A DNA stretch of 21,412 nt, taken from Thoreauomyces humboldtii (taxonomy: Eukaryota; Chytridiomycota; Chytridiomycetes; Spizellomycetales; Powellomycetaceae). The notes below the pieces were generated by a model. The model was not told the origin of the DNA. It ran no database searches and saw nothing but the letters and a program-made list of their open reading frames with translations. Made by a program: the position numbers and the translations under genes. The stretch spans positions 1 through 21,412 of the forward strand of contig JADGJA010000362.1 in assembly GCA_027596035.1 (NCBI GenBank), given 5' to 3'. Shown piece by piece: positions 9,539-18,937 of this stretch. Every line of letters starts with the position of its first letter. The stretch's first letter is position 1.

Positions 9539-11214
9539 CTACCTGCGCAATCCCTGTCTCCACAGGTTCGGCAGATCCCGCTCCGTGGAACCGACGCCGA
9601 TCGTCTGACGATCCACGACCGAGAGCGCATCGTCGTCGACCCGTTTCCACGTCTCCAGTCTCGTCTCCTCGTCGGTGACGACCGTGAGACGGAAGACCCT
9701 GGCTCGTTTGGAGAAGTACGGGGAAGGAGGTCTGCTTCCGTAGGCGCGTCCGTATCCGATCCCGCCTCCGTAGCAGAGATGGGTTTTCCCGTCCACGTTC
9801 AAACCGCTGGTCAGATCCAACAAGAAAAATTGTGTGTGTGTGTGAGAGATGGTGCGCCAAGTCAACACGTTTCCCATCCGCTCGGTGCCCATCGCACGAT
9901 GGACCCCCGCTCCTCGTACCAATAATCGTTCGTGTGGTCATGTCCGGTACTGGCGACCTGGAGCCCCACCTTCTCGTTCATGGCGGTCAAGATCTGGGTC
10001 GGTTTACCCTGCTCCATGACGTCCTCGTTCTTCTGACCGACGCGATGCTGAACGTTGTTCCAGTCCGTGGTCGGGATGTGGAAGAAGGTGATATCGACGG
10101 GAGAAGGTGGGATGCGACTGGCAGCGTCCCTGTACCAGTCGACCTGATCCTGATGGATGAACCCGTACTTTCCTCCGTGGTCGGGTCCGCCGTCGATGTA
10201 GTTTCCGCTGTCGAGGTACCAGACGCGACCGAGGGTTCTGCCCTTGCTGCATTGTGTGGGAGGTCGTCCCATTGTGAAATGTGGTTTCTCGTGTACACTG
10301 GACCCCCCGATCTGAGTTCAGGATGCTTTACCTGGTCAACGAGACGAAACCGTTGCCGATGCCGTTGACGCCTTTAGGTCCCTTGTGGGTGATCGAGTAT
10401 GGGAGGGTTTTGCCGATCTCGAAGAGTCCAAGACGGTCGGCGAACATGTTCTGGGAGACGTCGATCTCGTCGTCGTGGTTGCCGAAGATGTGGATCCACG
10501 GGATGCCGCGCGAGATGCAGGTCTCTGCGTACCGACGGATGATCTGAAAGAAAGGGTGTGAGAAAGAACGGTAAGCGGGAGAGTCGGAACGATCCAGGGT
10601 TGAGGGATCGAGGTGATCTCAGGAACGAGGACGAGGAGAAAGATCGATGCGTAACAAAAAGTCGGCGCGGCAAGCACAACGAGGTCCGCTTGGCGGACGA
10701 TCGAAAAGGATCTTGGGCCGGCTCCGCCGGGCATCGCCTTCTCACCTTTCCAGCATCGTCGGTCGTCTCCCCGTTGACGTTGTCCCCGGAGAAGACGACC
10801 AGATCAGGTTTCTCCACGTCCAGCAGCCTGTCGACGAATGCGATCGTGTCGTCGTCGGAGCAGGAGTCCGCGCGCCCAGGTTTCGGGGAATCGCATATCC
10901 TTCCGTTGCGAAAGGTGGACAGATGCATGTCTGCGATCTGGACGACCTTGACGGACGGGCCTTTCGCCTCCTTGACGATGGAAGAGCGGGGAAAAGTGAG
11001 TCAATCTTTCGAGAATTTTTGGATGTGCGCGCGGGCATTAAAGACATGTCGCGAGGGACTGTACCAGGATCTCATGGACGGCATCGTCGTAATCGAGGGC
11101 CCTCTGATGGGCCTGCTCGAGGTTGGCCGCGGGAGGGAGTGGGTTGGCGAGCAAGCATGGGATATGAAAGAGGATCAAGCTCAGGCTTAGCAAGGATGTT
11201 GCTGACGGACGCAT
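9539..11214 (-). CDS. Secreted calcineurin-like metallophosphoesterase, DCR2/purple-acid-phosphatase type
   Basis: This is a dinuclear-metal phosphoesterase, probably secretory or extracellular. Five exons are 11214-11065, 10970-10746, 10543-10332, 10297-9869 and 9806-9539, giving 427 residues. The start at 11214 opens a signal peptide (LLSLSLILFHIPCLLA). Metal-binding motifs are complete: D64-x-H66, GD113N, GNHDDE (146-151), H269 in FFHIP and GHDH (314-317). The C-terminal CYGGGIGYG and WKRVDD blocks are typical of the fungal DCR2 and plant PAP28/29 subgroup, which is why I prefer this over a generic calcineurin-like call. Introns are 94, 202, 34 and 62 nt. The 34-nt one is unusually short, but unspliced reading meets a stop at once. 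An in-frame ATG at 11403 would add an N-terminal extension in front of the signal peptide, so I did not use it. Confidence 0.87.
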
Positions 11215-11797
11215 GGGGTGAGGAGGACTGAACGAATGGGCGCGCCAGGTCGAGAGAACAAGCGTGGGAACGAAGGTGATGGTGATAATGAGAAGACGTA
11301 ACGTCGACCGGGACCCCTCTGCTGCTGATGTGATGGTAGTGCGGTTGCAGTGGTTGCAGTGCCGACGGGGGGTGGAACCGTTTGCCTGCTGTTGGCGTGT
11401 CATCGGTTCTGCAGTCGGAGGAGTGCCACTTCATTTGGACACAACGGGCGCGCTCACAGACAGACAGCCCGGCAGACAGACAGCGCCCTCCCGGCAGAAA
11501 CGACGGCAGGATTGGCGGCACTCGCTGGGCAGAGACACTCTCCTTCAAGGGACTGACGGGACGGTGAGGCAGATATCCTGCTGGAGCTGGTTGGGGTTGT
11601 CCCTCTCTTGTACCTTTGGGAGGGAGGGGGTCACACCCCGGCGGGAGCTGGCTGTCCACGTCTCGTCCGAGCCTTGGGGGGCAGCGTGCCGGTGTCCCTA
11701 GACAAGAGCAAAGCAGCGATAGGACGTACTCACCCCCCCCCCCGACGAAGCGTCAAAAGTGCACGCGTCACCAGCAGCTTGATCGACCAGACTTGCG
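11215..11797. promoter_or_regulatory. Divergent promoter region, phosphatase / BTB gene
   Basis: This 583-nt spacer is shared by the minus-strand phosphatase and the plus-strand BTB gene. It contains a CAGACAGACAG-type short repeat at about 11457-11483 and 11 consecutive C at 11733-11743. Open frames through it are unconvincing. No specific factor site is assigned. Confidence 0.4.
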
Positions 11798-12967
11798 ATG
11801 GTGCGAGGACGAGGCAAAAGTCGGCGCTGCTTTCTTCCACGACGCTGCTTTTCCGGTACTCTCAAACACGATCATTCCATCTCTGGGTCGACGTCACAGG
11901 AACCAGACCCCAGTCCAGGTAAAGCTTACCATCAACAGATACGTTTCCTCACGGCTCAGTCGGTTTACCCCGGACTCAACGTTCCCGCCAGTCAACGCCA
12001 ACATGAACCAAGACCAGGACATCCAACTTCAGCCGAGGAGATCCCAACCGAACCCGGACCGGAACCAGAGCCTCAAGCAGTGGATCTCAGTCTCTTCGGC
12101 TCCCCGAGATCCGCAGACGTGGTCGTCATCTTGAAAAGCGGCAAGGAGATCCTCGCGCACATGTCGATCCTCCAGAGCTGCTCAGACTATTTCGCCAGTC
12201 AATCGTCGTTCGAAAGTCTCGTCAGCGACGGCCTGGCCGGAAAGATCAACAACTCTTCCCGTCGTCACACCGTCAACACTAGCTTCATCACCACCGACGA
12301 CGACGTCATGGCCAGGATCCTGCTCTTCATGTACACTCGTCGACGGGAGGATCTCGCGCTGACCGAGACCAACGCCGTTCGATACCTGGGTCCCGCCCAT
12401 CGTCTGGTCATGAAGCCACACGTGGATCTGATGTCGTTCGTTCTGTCGCAGTTACAAGTGTTTCCCGACTACATCGAGCACATGGTCAAGGAACTCGCGA
12501 CCGTGCCTGAGGAGTTGATGTTGGAGATGTTTGGAAAGTCCGTCGATGTGGCCGAAGGGCACGCTTACGTCGAGTCGGCGTCCTCCACGGCGTGCAGAAC
12601 TTGCCACCCCGACGGCTGCAACTACGGCTATCATGGGCGCTACAATCATCCGCTCCACCAGACCTGTGCTTCATGTGGAAAATGCACCACCCACTGTCCG
12701 CAATTCGACATCTTCGTTCCCGTCTCGTTGCCCATCATGTGGCTCATGTCGACCCCAGATCACCACCGAGACGTCCTTTGCCTTCGCGATTCGGTTCAGA
12801 AGATCTTCGGCGAGCGCTTACAGCACCGCCTTGGTCCATCGATTGGCACAGTCGCAACCATCGAAGCCAAGCATCGCGAAGCCGTCAAGACCAGCTCCGT
12901 TCAAGCGACGAGCAACGTAAAGTTCATGGCGGCGTATCACGTTCTGTTCTCGGCCCCGACTCTGTAA
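11798..12967 (+). CDS. BTB/POZ domain protein with a C-terminal cysteine cluster
   Basis: An uninterrupted frame of 389 residues. A BTB/POZ fold begins near residue 105 (SADVVVILKSGKEILAH) and continues through LLFMYTRRREDL near 175-187. Such domains mediate dimerisation and often act as adaptors for Cullin-3 ubiquitin ligases. After it, seven cysteines at 266, 269, 274, 290, 293, 296 and 300 form a C-x2-C-x4-C-x15-C-x2-C-x2-C-x3-C array that could bind zinc. The first 100 residues are low complexity and basic, and the true start is uncertain. A GTAAAG donor at about 11920 with nearby AG sites could mark an intron, but the candidate introns are too short to trust. Basidiomycete genomes carry expanded families of BTB proteins of unknown role, and this one fits that class. 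Confidence 0.7.
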   Translation: MVRGRGKSRRCFLPRRCFSGTLKHDHSISGSTSQEPDPSPGKAYHQQIRFLTAQSVYPGLNVPASQRQHEPRPGHPTSAEEIPTEPGPEPEPQAVDLSLFGSPRSADVVVILKSGKEILAHMSILQSCSDYFASQSSFESLVSDGLAGKINNSSRRHTVNTSFITTDDDVMARILLFMYTRRREDLALTETNAVRYLGPAHRLVMKPHVDLMSFVLSQLQVFPDYIEHMVKELATVPEELMLEMFGKSVDVAEGHAYVESASSTACRTCHPDGCNYGYHGRYNHPLHQTCASCGKCTTHCPQFDIFVPVSLPIMWLMSTPDHHRDVLCLRDSVQKIFGERLQHRLGPSIGTVATIEAKHREAVKTSSVQATSNVKFMAAYHVLFSAPTL

Positions 12968-13739
12968 AAGTCGACTTCAGGGGAGCCTCAAGATCGCGCA
13001 AGGCTGTGGCATAGTTTAGGAAGAGAAGAGTCGAGGGCTCAGAGGGGTTTTTTTTCTCTGTCCCTGATCCCAACGTAGCAGCGTTTTGTGAAAGATGACA
13101 ACATGGCAGTTTGAAGGAAAGCTCTGGCAACGCCGATCCGGCAAAGGTTCCGGTTCATGCTCTGATTCCTGCGACCGAGAAGAGTCCCGTGCCGCTATAC
13201 CGACATTCCCACCACGCTGCACCATCGAGGACGGAACCTCATGCCAGCGCAGAGGGACCCCCGAGACAACCAACATGCGGGGAGGAACCTGCTTTCTCTC
13301 GCTCCCGCTGCTCGTAGCTGTCCAAAAGCGTTCGGAAACTCCCAACGGGGATTCTCAGAACTTGAAACCAGTCCGTCCTTGGACCCCGGGAAATGGCCAA
13401 TCTGAGATCTGATCCGCATCTAGGAAAACCATCATGACTCCAAGCTCTGCTTCTCCCAGTTCACAGACCCGCCAACCTCTCGGCTTTTCGGGAGGCCAGG
13501 CCAGGCTCCCAGTTCGACAGGCCCGCGAAGGGTTCATACGCCGTCCCGTTCGCAACTTCAGACTCTTTCGATGCATGTCTCTGGTAGAAAGACGTTTGGT
13601 AACATGTGCAAAGACGCTGCTACCACCCGTCGTCATCAATGCATTCCTATTGTCCTTCAATGCTGCAAGACGGACGGGACCAACCAAGCGCTCGCTACCC
13701 GTTTTCCAACAGATCCACTGTTCGTGACTCCCTCCCACT
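12968..13739. other. Intergenic region downstream of the BTB gene
   Basis: No gene is recognised here. Short frames on both strands overlap in antisense without domain similarity. A T-run near 13046-13053, about 80 nt after the BTB stop, may belong to its 3' end. The right part borders the decayed surface-protein copy. Confidence 0.4.
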
Positions 13740-14000
13740 GCACGTTCCGCTCGTCACGGTCGCAGTCGAGGTTCGTGGGGGGGAATGGCGGTAATCAAGG
13801 TGTCGACGGGTGCGTGCGAGTGAACATGCTCGGTGCAGATGACCGTTTTTTTTTCACGGCTTCCTTTGTTAAATGCGCCAAGCCAACGACGGTTTCGGGG
13901 AACGGTTGCTCTGGGGGTGGCTCGTGATGGTGCTTCTCCGTATGGTTTTGACAGTGGTTTCTTGCTCGAACCAGCTGGGCAATTCCCGAAAGGATGAGAA
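13740..14000 (-). pseudogene. Decayed copy of the Ser/Thr-rich surface protein gene
   Basis: Read on the minus strand, this stretch matches the gene at 14537-15313 in separate blocks. At 13963-13998 it encodes LILSGIAQLVRA, against GLLGTIQLVRA in the intact signal peptide. At about 13795-13895 it matches the region encoding VKTVVRTKHVTRTVDILVTA, now broken by a run of A residues and small indels. At about 13745-13780 it matches the segment around TGTCSGG. The cysteine-rich middle is missing, so signal-peptide sequence abuts the C-terminal half. No frame runs through it. It lies in direct orientation, about 0.5 kb downstream of the intact gene, and looks like an old tandem duplicate with an internal deletion. 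Confidence 0.6.
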
Positions 14001-14536
14001 GAACCGAGGGGAGGCGTCCGCGTTGATCCGTTTTTGAGTCGCCGACCAGGGGAGTTAAAGAGACGGCGAAGGTGAAGGCGAAAGAGAGGTAGCAGGAGCG
14101 AGAAGGGGATAGGGGTCGCAGCCATGCATCCTGCTCATGTGTTTGGCGGCAGATCTTCGTCGGCAGGGTTTGGACAGCGGCAATACCCCTGCGGTTGAAC
14201 CCGTGGGATGGCCCTTGACAGGATGGCCACAAATAGAGTGAGTTTGGTCAAAACCTTCCGCGGATTGCGTTACGCTGGGATCACCTGGGTTTTTCTTCCA
14301 GCGCAACCTGAGAGCAACGTTCGGAGAGTGCATGGCAAGTCTGGACGCTATGCAGAAAAACCCTCCGAGCAATTCGACCTCCCGTCGCTTCCAGTTTTCT
14401 TCCTTATAATGCCCGCCACGCTTTGCAAGGGTCAGTTGACAACAGCTCGAAGAAAGGGCTAGACGCAGGTATCTAGAGTCGAGGCATCTCGTTCGTCCAC
14501 GACCTAAGCTCACTCCGACTCTACCAAAAAATCTAA

Positions 14537-15313
14537 TCAAAGTATTGCAACCACGAGAATCGTCGCGATCAGACCGCATAGTGTGGTCAGCACATGCGTC
14601 CAGGAAGTCTCGATCTTGACGCCTCCACTGCAGGTTCCCGTGATCGCATCGCAGTCGGGTAAGGCCGTGACCAGGATGTCGACGGTGCGAGTGACGTGCT
14701 TGGTGCGTACCACGGTCTTTACGGCTTTCCCCAGTGGTGTGCTTGTGACGGTGCTTGATTCGGTGGTCGTGATGGTGGCTGTCGAGCTCGTCGTGTAAGT
14801 GGAGCTGAACTCGGAACCCGAGCTCGTGACCGACATTAAACTGCTGGCGGGGACCGAGCTCGAGGAGGTGGTCGAGGACATGGTGCTTGTGATGGTGGTG
14901 AAGGCACCGGTATACGGACCGCAGATGCGGGAGGTCGTGTTGAGAGTGCACGAATTCGGTAACCCGTATGAAATTGGGTCCGATGTCAGCGTCGTGCACG
15001 CTGAATTCGAATAGAAGCGGCTGCTGAAGTACGAACTAGACCGGACGTCGCTGATCAGACATCGTTTCGCTTGCTTCAGTTCCGCAGATGGAGATAATAC
15101 TTACCTGCTCAAAGCCGAGCATGTCTCAGTGAACCACTTAGCCTCGGTACCGTACTGCAGACACGTCTGCGGCACAGCGGAGACCACGCCGCCCGTACAA
15201 GGTGACGCGGCATAGATGAGCGCGGTGACCGGAACGGTTGCTCGGACGAGCTGTATCGTCCCGAGAAGGCCGAGCAGAAAACGGGACAGATCGTGGTGCA
15301 GAGATTGGCGCAT
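14537..15313 (-). CDS. Secreted Ser/Thr-rich surface protein, probably GPI- or tail-anchored
   Basis: Two exons, 15313-15105 and 15023-14537, encode 231 residues. The 81-nt intron has a GTAAGT donor and CTTCAG acceptor. Residues 1-25 form a signal peptide (FLLGLLGTIQLVRA). Six cysteines at 39, 51, 65, 79, 95 and 104 define a small N-terminal domain with an N-glycosylation site at Asn98. Residues about 118-165 are almost entirely Ser/Thr, a likely O-mannosylated stalk. A C-terminal hydrophobic stretch (LCGLIATILVVAIL) ends the protein without charged residues, as expected of a GPI-attachment signal. I do not recognise the family, but the layout is that of fungal cell-wall or plasma-membrane glycoproteins. 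A TTG codon upstream at 15343 keeps the frame open but is not used as the start. A decayed relative lies at 13740-14000. Confidence 0.72.
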
Positions 15314-15976
15314 GCTTGTGAGACTCGACCTGGCAATGGACAAGGCCGATTCGGGTTATGAGGATGGGTTGCCTCTATGACGGATCTGCCGAGGCTTCCG
15401 TTTGTCCGGATGATTCTTGCGGGCTTGCCGGCGGACTTTTCGCTTGCCAATCCCGCTTTTTGGACAGCGCTGGTCCGGAAGTAGATCAAGCGGAGTGAAG
15501 ACGCAATGGACGCTGGGATGCAAGCCTCGAGCTAATAAATGTTAGTTGGAGAGCTTACCAAGGTTCTGCTGCGAGAGAAAGGCATGCGGCAGGCAGGTAG
15601 TCAGCCAGCCAGCCATGCGACCAACGCCGGAATGGTGCAAGAGCAGGAGCACAGAACGTAAGAGCAGAGAGTTTCCACACCGTTCAAGGTGATGAAAAGA
15701 CCCGCCCAGACTCGTTAAGTTGAATCGCCAAGTCACGCTGACGACTATCATGTCTGAAACGTCTGTTCGTTTCCAGCGCGAAAGAACAAAGAACGGAGAA
15801 GAAAGTAATGGCGGCTGTGGGAGATCGTGGCAATTTCAATCAATACGAGAGAAAGAAGAGGCAGAAAATCATAGGTTTCCTTCGGACTATTCCTTGCCTA
15901 ACTTGGGATTCGACATCGAATGTTACGAACCTTTGTACTAAAGGAGTGCGGAGATGCAACAATTAGCCGTGCGACA
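15314..15976. other. Intergenic region between surface protein and ART-like gene
   Basis: This is 663 nt between two minus-strand genes and should hold the surface-protein promoter. On the coding strand ATTTATTAGC near 15530-15541 is the only AT-rich box of note. A short AGCC repeat lies at about 15602-15615. No coding gene is recognised. Confidence 0.4.
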
Positions 15977-16582
15977 TTACGATGACCGTGACTTCAGCTT
16001 ACTTGCTGAGAACGGCGTGTAATGACCCACGTCCGGTTCTTTGTTGATGAGGGAGTCCAGCTGTGTGGAAAGGCGTGAGCGCATTGCTGAGGTCTGTCGA
16101 AGTGTGCGGGCGAAGGACACCCCCCCGCACCTTCTCTCGTAGCTCTTGTCGTTGAAATCGTAGATGACATCGCTTGCTACAATGTCCTCTTCTCGCACCA
16201 GGATCTCCTGCTGCGACCACGCTGTACGTTTCACCCAGTCGATGGGTAGCACGCATCCCGTGACCACCAGGCGAAGCAAAATTCCCTCCACTGCAAAATC
16301 TCTGGCTGTTTCGATGCTGAGACTCGTCGAGTAGACGGACCCGGGGCATTTGACAAAGTCGACTTTCCCGGTCAGGTGACACGGATCGGCTTGGCTGCAT
16401 CCTCGATACACTTCCAGCCCTCCAACAAAGACAGCTTTACCCTCGGATATCATTTTTCGCAGGCGTTCCCGATTTGTCGGAGAATGCTTCCATGCGCCAA
16501 GATGATCGTGATCATGGTCGTCGAAGAGAGATGCAGCGCCGGAGAAAATAGTGTCCAGTTGTGACTTGGATACGTAGCGCAT
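15977..16582 (-). CDS. Putative ADP-ribosyltransferase-like (R-S-E, QxE loop) protein
   Basis: From the ATG at 16582 the frame gives 201 residues. The order of motifs fits the R-S-E class of NAD-dependent ADP-ribosyltransferases: an Arg in EVYRG (Arg60), the STS motif at 85-87 in a strand-turn context (VYSTSLSIETARDFA), and a Gln-Gln-Glu loop at 124-126 (WSQQEILV). The spacing of these three elements, and the LLRLVV strand between them, agree with the fold. QxE loops are known in C3-like enzymes that modify Asn or Gln, while ExE loops modify Arg. The substrate is unknown. The frame is open upstream to about 17089 but starts there with TTG. A separate short frame at 16757-16710 starts MSLRHWMLLLFVV like a signal peptide, so a secreted, spliced form is possible. 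Overall similarity was judged by eye only. No relative is in this window. Confidence 0.55.
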   Translation of the reverse strand: MRYVSKSQLDTIFSGAASLFDDHDHDHLGAWKHSPTNRERLRKMISEGKAVFVGGLEVYRGCSQADPCHLTGKVDFVKCPGSVYSTSLSIETARDFAVEGILLRLVVTGCVLPIDWVKRTAWSQQEILVREEDIVASDVIYDFNDKSYERRCGGVSFARTLRQTSAMRSRLSTQLDSLINKEPDVGHYTPFSASKLKSRSS

Positions 16583-17348
16583 CGGTGGAAAGCTCCCAAG
16601 ATGTGCCACAATGCAATGTGGAAGGGTCGAGCGGATATGCCTTCGTTGGGAGCTTTGCCGAGTGCAAAAGTCTCGGAGAATGTGGACAGCAAGACGATGA
16701 AAAAATATCTCAGAGACGCACAACGAACAGCAACAGCATCCAGTGTCTGAGAGACATCCTGTCTGCTGGCGAACGGCACTTCTTGACGGGGCTTGTCGTC
16801 GGCCTCCCAGCCCCTTTAGCCGTCCCCGGCAGATCCGCTTTCGACAGGCTACGCTTGAGTTTCCTGGACCGGGTGCCTCGTGGTAATCACGGTGCAGAGA
16901 GTTTGCTGTAGAGACAGGAGCAGTCCAAGTACTGCGAGAACGTTCAGCTTGCGGACCTAATTCCAGAAGACGACGCTTTGTACGATGCATGAGGCCAGGA
17001 GCACATGGTGGTGAAGCATTGCGCAGTGGTTTGGTGGGTGTCCGAAAGGCTCGGACTCTTGCCTCATCGATCGATGCCCGCGCAGCCAAACGACTCTCTC
17101 CCGATCACATCACCCATCGTCTCCACCTGAACAACAACCCCGTCCTTCGCCACCAACCGACCTGCTGCCAAACCTCGCAACCGACCGCTCCTTTACCTCC
17201 GTTACGGGTCATGCTCCATCTTGCACACTGCCGCACCACCCACGAGCCTCGTCGCCCGCACCATCTGTGCTCCTCCTCCGTTCGTTCAGCCAGCTCACAG
17301 CCGAAGTATCAGCGCTTTCAGGATCGCTAGAGAGGCTGACATTCCCAG
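16583..17348. other. Divergent region between ART-like gene and Myb-type unit 1
   Basis: This 766-nt stretch keeps a minus frame open throughout, without domain similarity. It probably contains the 5' leader or first exon of the ART-like gene (signal-peptide-like codons at 16757-16710). On the right is pyrimidine- and CAC-rich sequence at 17100-17280 that could be the promoter of the Myb-type unit. Confidence 0.35.
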
Positions 17349-17960
17349 ATGCGAAGTGCCTGTTCAAGGCACCGACGCTGGACGGAAGAGGACCTCCAGG
17401 AACTGCAGGATCTCCGTTCCCAGAGAATGACGCACGCTGTCCTGGCAACGCGCTTCGGGGTCAACCCATCAGCCGTGACCACGCGCTTGGTTCGACATCG
17501 GTGGAACCACGGATCGCGGCTCTGGACCGATGCCGAAGTGCAGGAACTCAAAAGACTGATGGACGAACAAACGGCAAGATCTCCTTCACTTCCATCGGCC
17601 GACTTCTGCAGCACTCAGTAAGCTCTTGCCAGAATAAGGGGTTGGCGATTCAGGCGATCAAGCCCGGCAAGTGGTCGGCGGACGAAAACTTGCAGCTGAA
17701 AGAACAAGTCCATCGGCAGCTCCAGGCTTCTGAGACAGTCAAATGGACGGACATTGCGAGGCAGCTTGGACGCAGTCCTGATGTCGTCCCGCTTAAACTG
17801 GCGTTCCGCCTTAGACCCGACTTTGAGGACCGGACGCTGTTCACCGCGGAGGAGGATCAGGAGATTCGATGCAGCAATGAACCTCTAATGGTTCTCGCGC
17901 GAAGATATTGAATCGCAAGTATCCGAGCGTGAGTGCTCGTCGCAAACGTGTTCTGTCTGA
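17349..17960 (+). pseudogene. Myb/SANT-type unit 1 (frameshifted)
   Basis: Three Myb/SANT-like modules follow each other. The first has RRWTEEDLQELQDLRSQRM (near 17373). The second has LWTDAEVQELKRLMDEQ, and after a frame change TNGKISFTSIGRLLQ. The third has KWSADENLQLKEQV then VKWTDIARQLGRSPDVV. The start of a fourth, FTAEEDQEIR, follows before a TGA at 17909-17911. The Trp-led helices and basic spacing indicate DNA binding. The frame changes at about 17562-17570 without usable GT-AG signals, so this looks like a frameshift and not an intron. The ATG at 17349 starts 15 residues before the first module. A full-length parent gene would have been longer at both ends. If the frame change were a sequencing error, this would be a live gene. 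Confidence 0.5.
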
Positions 17961-18144
17961 ATCTCAAACGACGTCTAAGTTCCCTGTGTCCCCACCGAAA
18001 CCATCCAGGCAGTCGTTCGGCAATCCACATGGAGTCGGCTCAACTCGCAGCATCAGCACGTTGTCTCCACCCTCCGGCGTCCTTGACACCAGCTCTCCTC
18101 GGCTCCCGACTTTCCGGCCATTTCCGTTCGAGCCATCGATGCCT

Positions 18145-18705
18145 GCGGATAGCACTGCGCTCCTCGATCTACGCTCTTGCGGACATTCATACAAAGACCT
18201 GGCAGCACCTTCGAGGTTGCCGTATCTTCAGTGCGTCACCAGTTGCGGTCTCTTATGAAGAACAGCTGTAGAGCTAGACCGTGGAGCAACGAGAGGCACA
18301 GTCGCTACAGCGGCAAGTGGAAAAACGAGCATGCCCGCTCTTCCGGAAAATTCTCCTGGACCTGGATCGGTCAAGCCCTTGACCATTACGGAATGACCTG
18401 TCGTCACAAGTGGGACACCTTAACTTGCCCCAGGACCGGACCGTGGTCCGAATCCGATGACCGGTTGCTCGGTCAGCTGGTCCGAAAGAAGCTCCCATCG
18501 TCGGGCACATTAACCTGGTCATCAATTGCTTTAGTGCTGGGTGGGCCTCAGAAAAATGATATCTTCCGCGTGCGTCTTCTCGATCCGAAGCTGAGACGAC
18601 GCAGATTTACTGCGCAATAGGATCATGCGATTCGAACCAGTGATAAACCTCTTATGCTTCTGTCGAGGAGGCCTCGTCGCAAACGTCTGGCCGTCAAAGC
18701 AAAGC
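18145..18705 (+). pseudogene. Myb/SANT-type unit 2 (frameshift and stop codon)
   Basis: This is a diverged copy of unit 1 with the modules in the same order. ALLDLRSCGHSYKDLAA aligns with the first module. PWSNERHSRYSGKW and KFSWTWIGQALDHYGM align with the second, and GPWSESDDRLLGQLV with LTWSSIALVLGG align with the third. Module 1 is in a different frame from modules 2 and 3, a one-base shift near 18230-18245. After module 3 the sequence FTAQ is followed by TAG (18618-18620), where unit 1 has a Glu codon. Beyond the stop the frame still encodes a match to unit 1 (KPLMLLSRR) and a basic run RRPRRKR resembling a nuclear localisation signal. The linker 17912-18144 between units is Ser/Pro-rich and could be former coding sequence. 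Confidence 0.5.
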
Positions 18706-18937
18706 GGGATTCAAGCGATTGCGTTATCTATCAGGGATCATGTACATTACCACCCTTCTTGGCCGTCGAAAGGCGCATCGCATGAGCAGCGATTGAATGG
18801 CAGCTTCGCAGCACGAAGGGTTACGCCGAAAGCGCTCAAGCGCCGGGTCAGCTGAGCTCAGAAACATGAAATGGTCCCCACATGTCTCCCAGCGTTCCTT
18901 TTGCGGTCTCACGGCACTGCTCAGTAGCCGGCGGAGG
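18706..18937. other. Spacer before the repeat arms
   Basis: Fading Myb-type frame at the left, then sequence with CAGCTGAGCTC-like palindromic words near 18849 that resemble the arm repeats to the right. No gene is recognised. Confidence 0.35.

Noticed and set aside
11920..11945. Mini-intron in the N-terminus of the BTB gene
   Set aside because: The GTAAAG to AACAG segment would be only about 26 nt, and the frame is already open without splicing.
14055..14999. 314-codon minus-strand frame
   Set aside because: It overlaps exon 2 of the surface-protein gene in another frame, and its His/Arg-rich sequence is the shadow of the Ser/Thr-coding tract.
16583..17089. Upstream extension of the ART-like frame
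   Set aside because: The frame is open but begins with a TTG codon and has no recognisable domain, so the ATG at 16582 was preferred as the conservative start.
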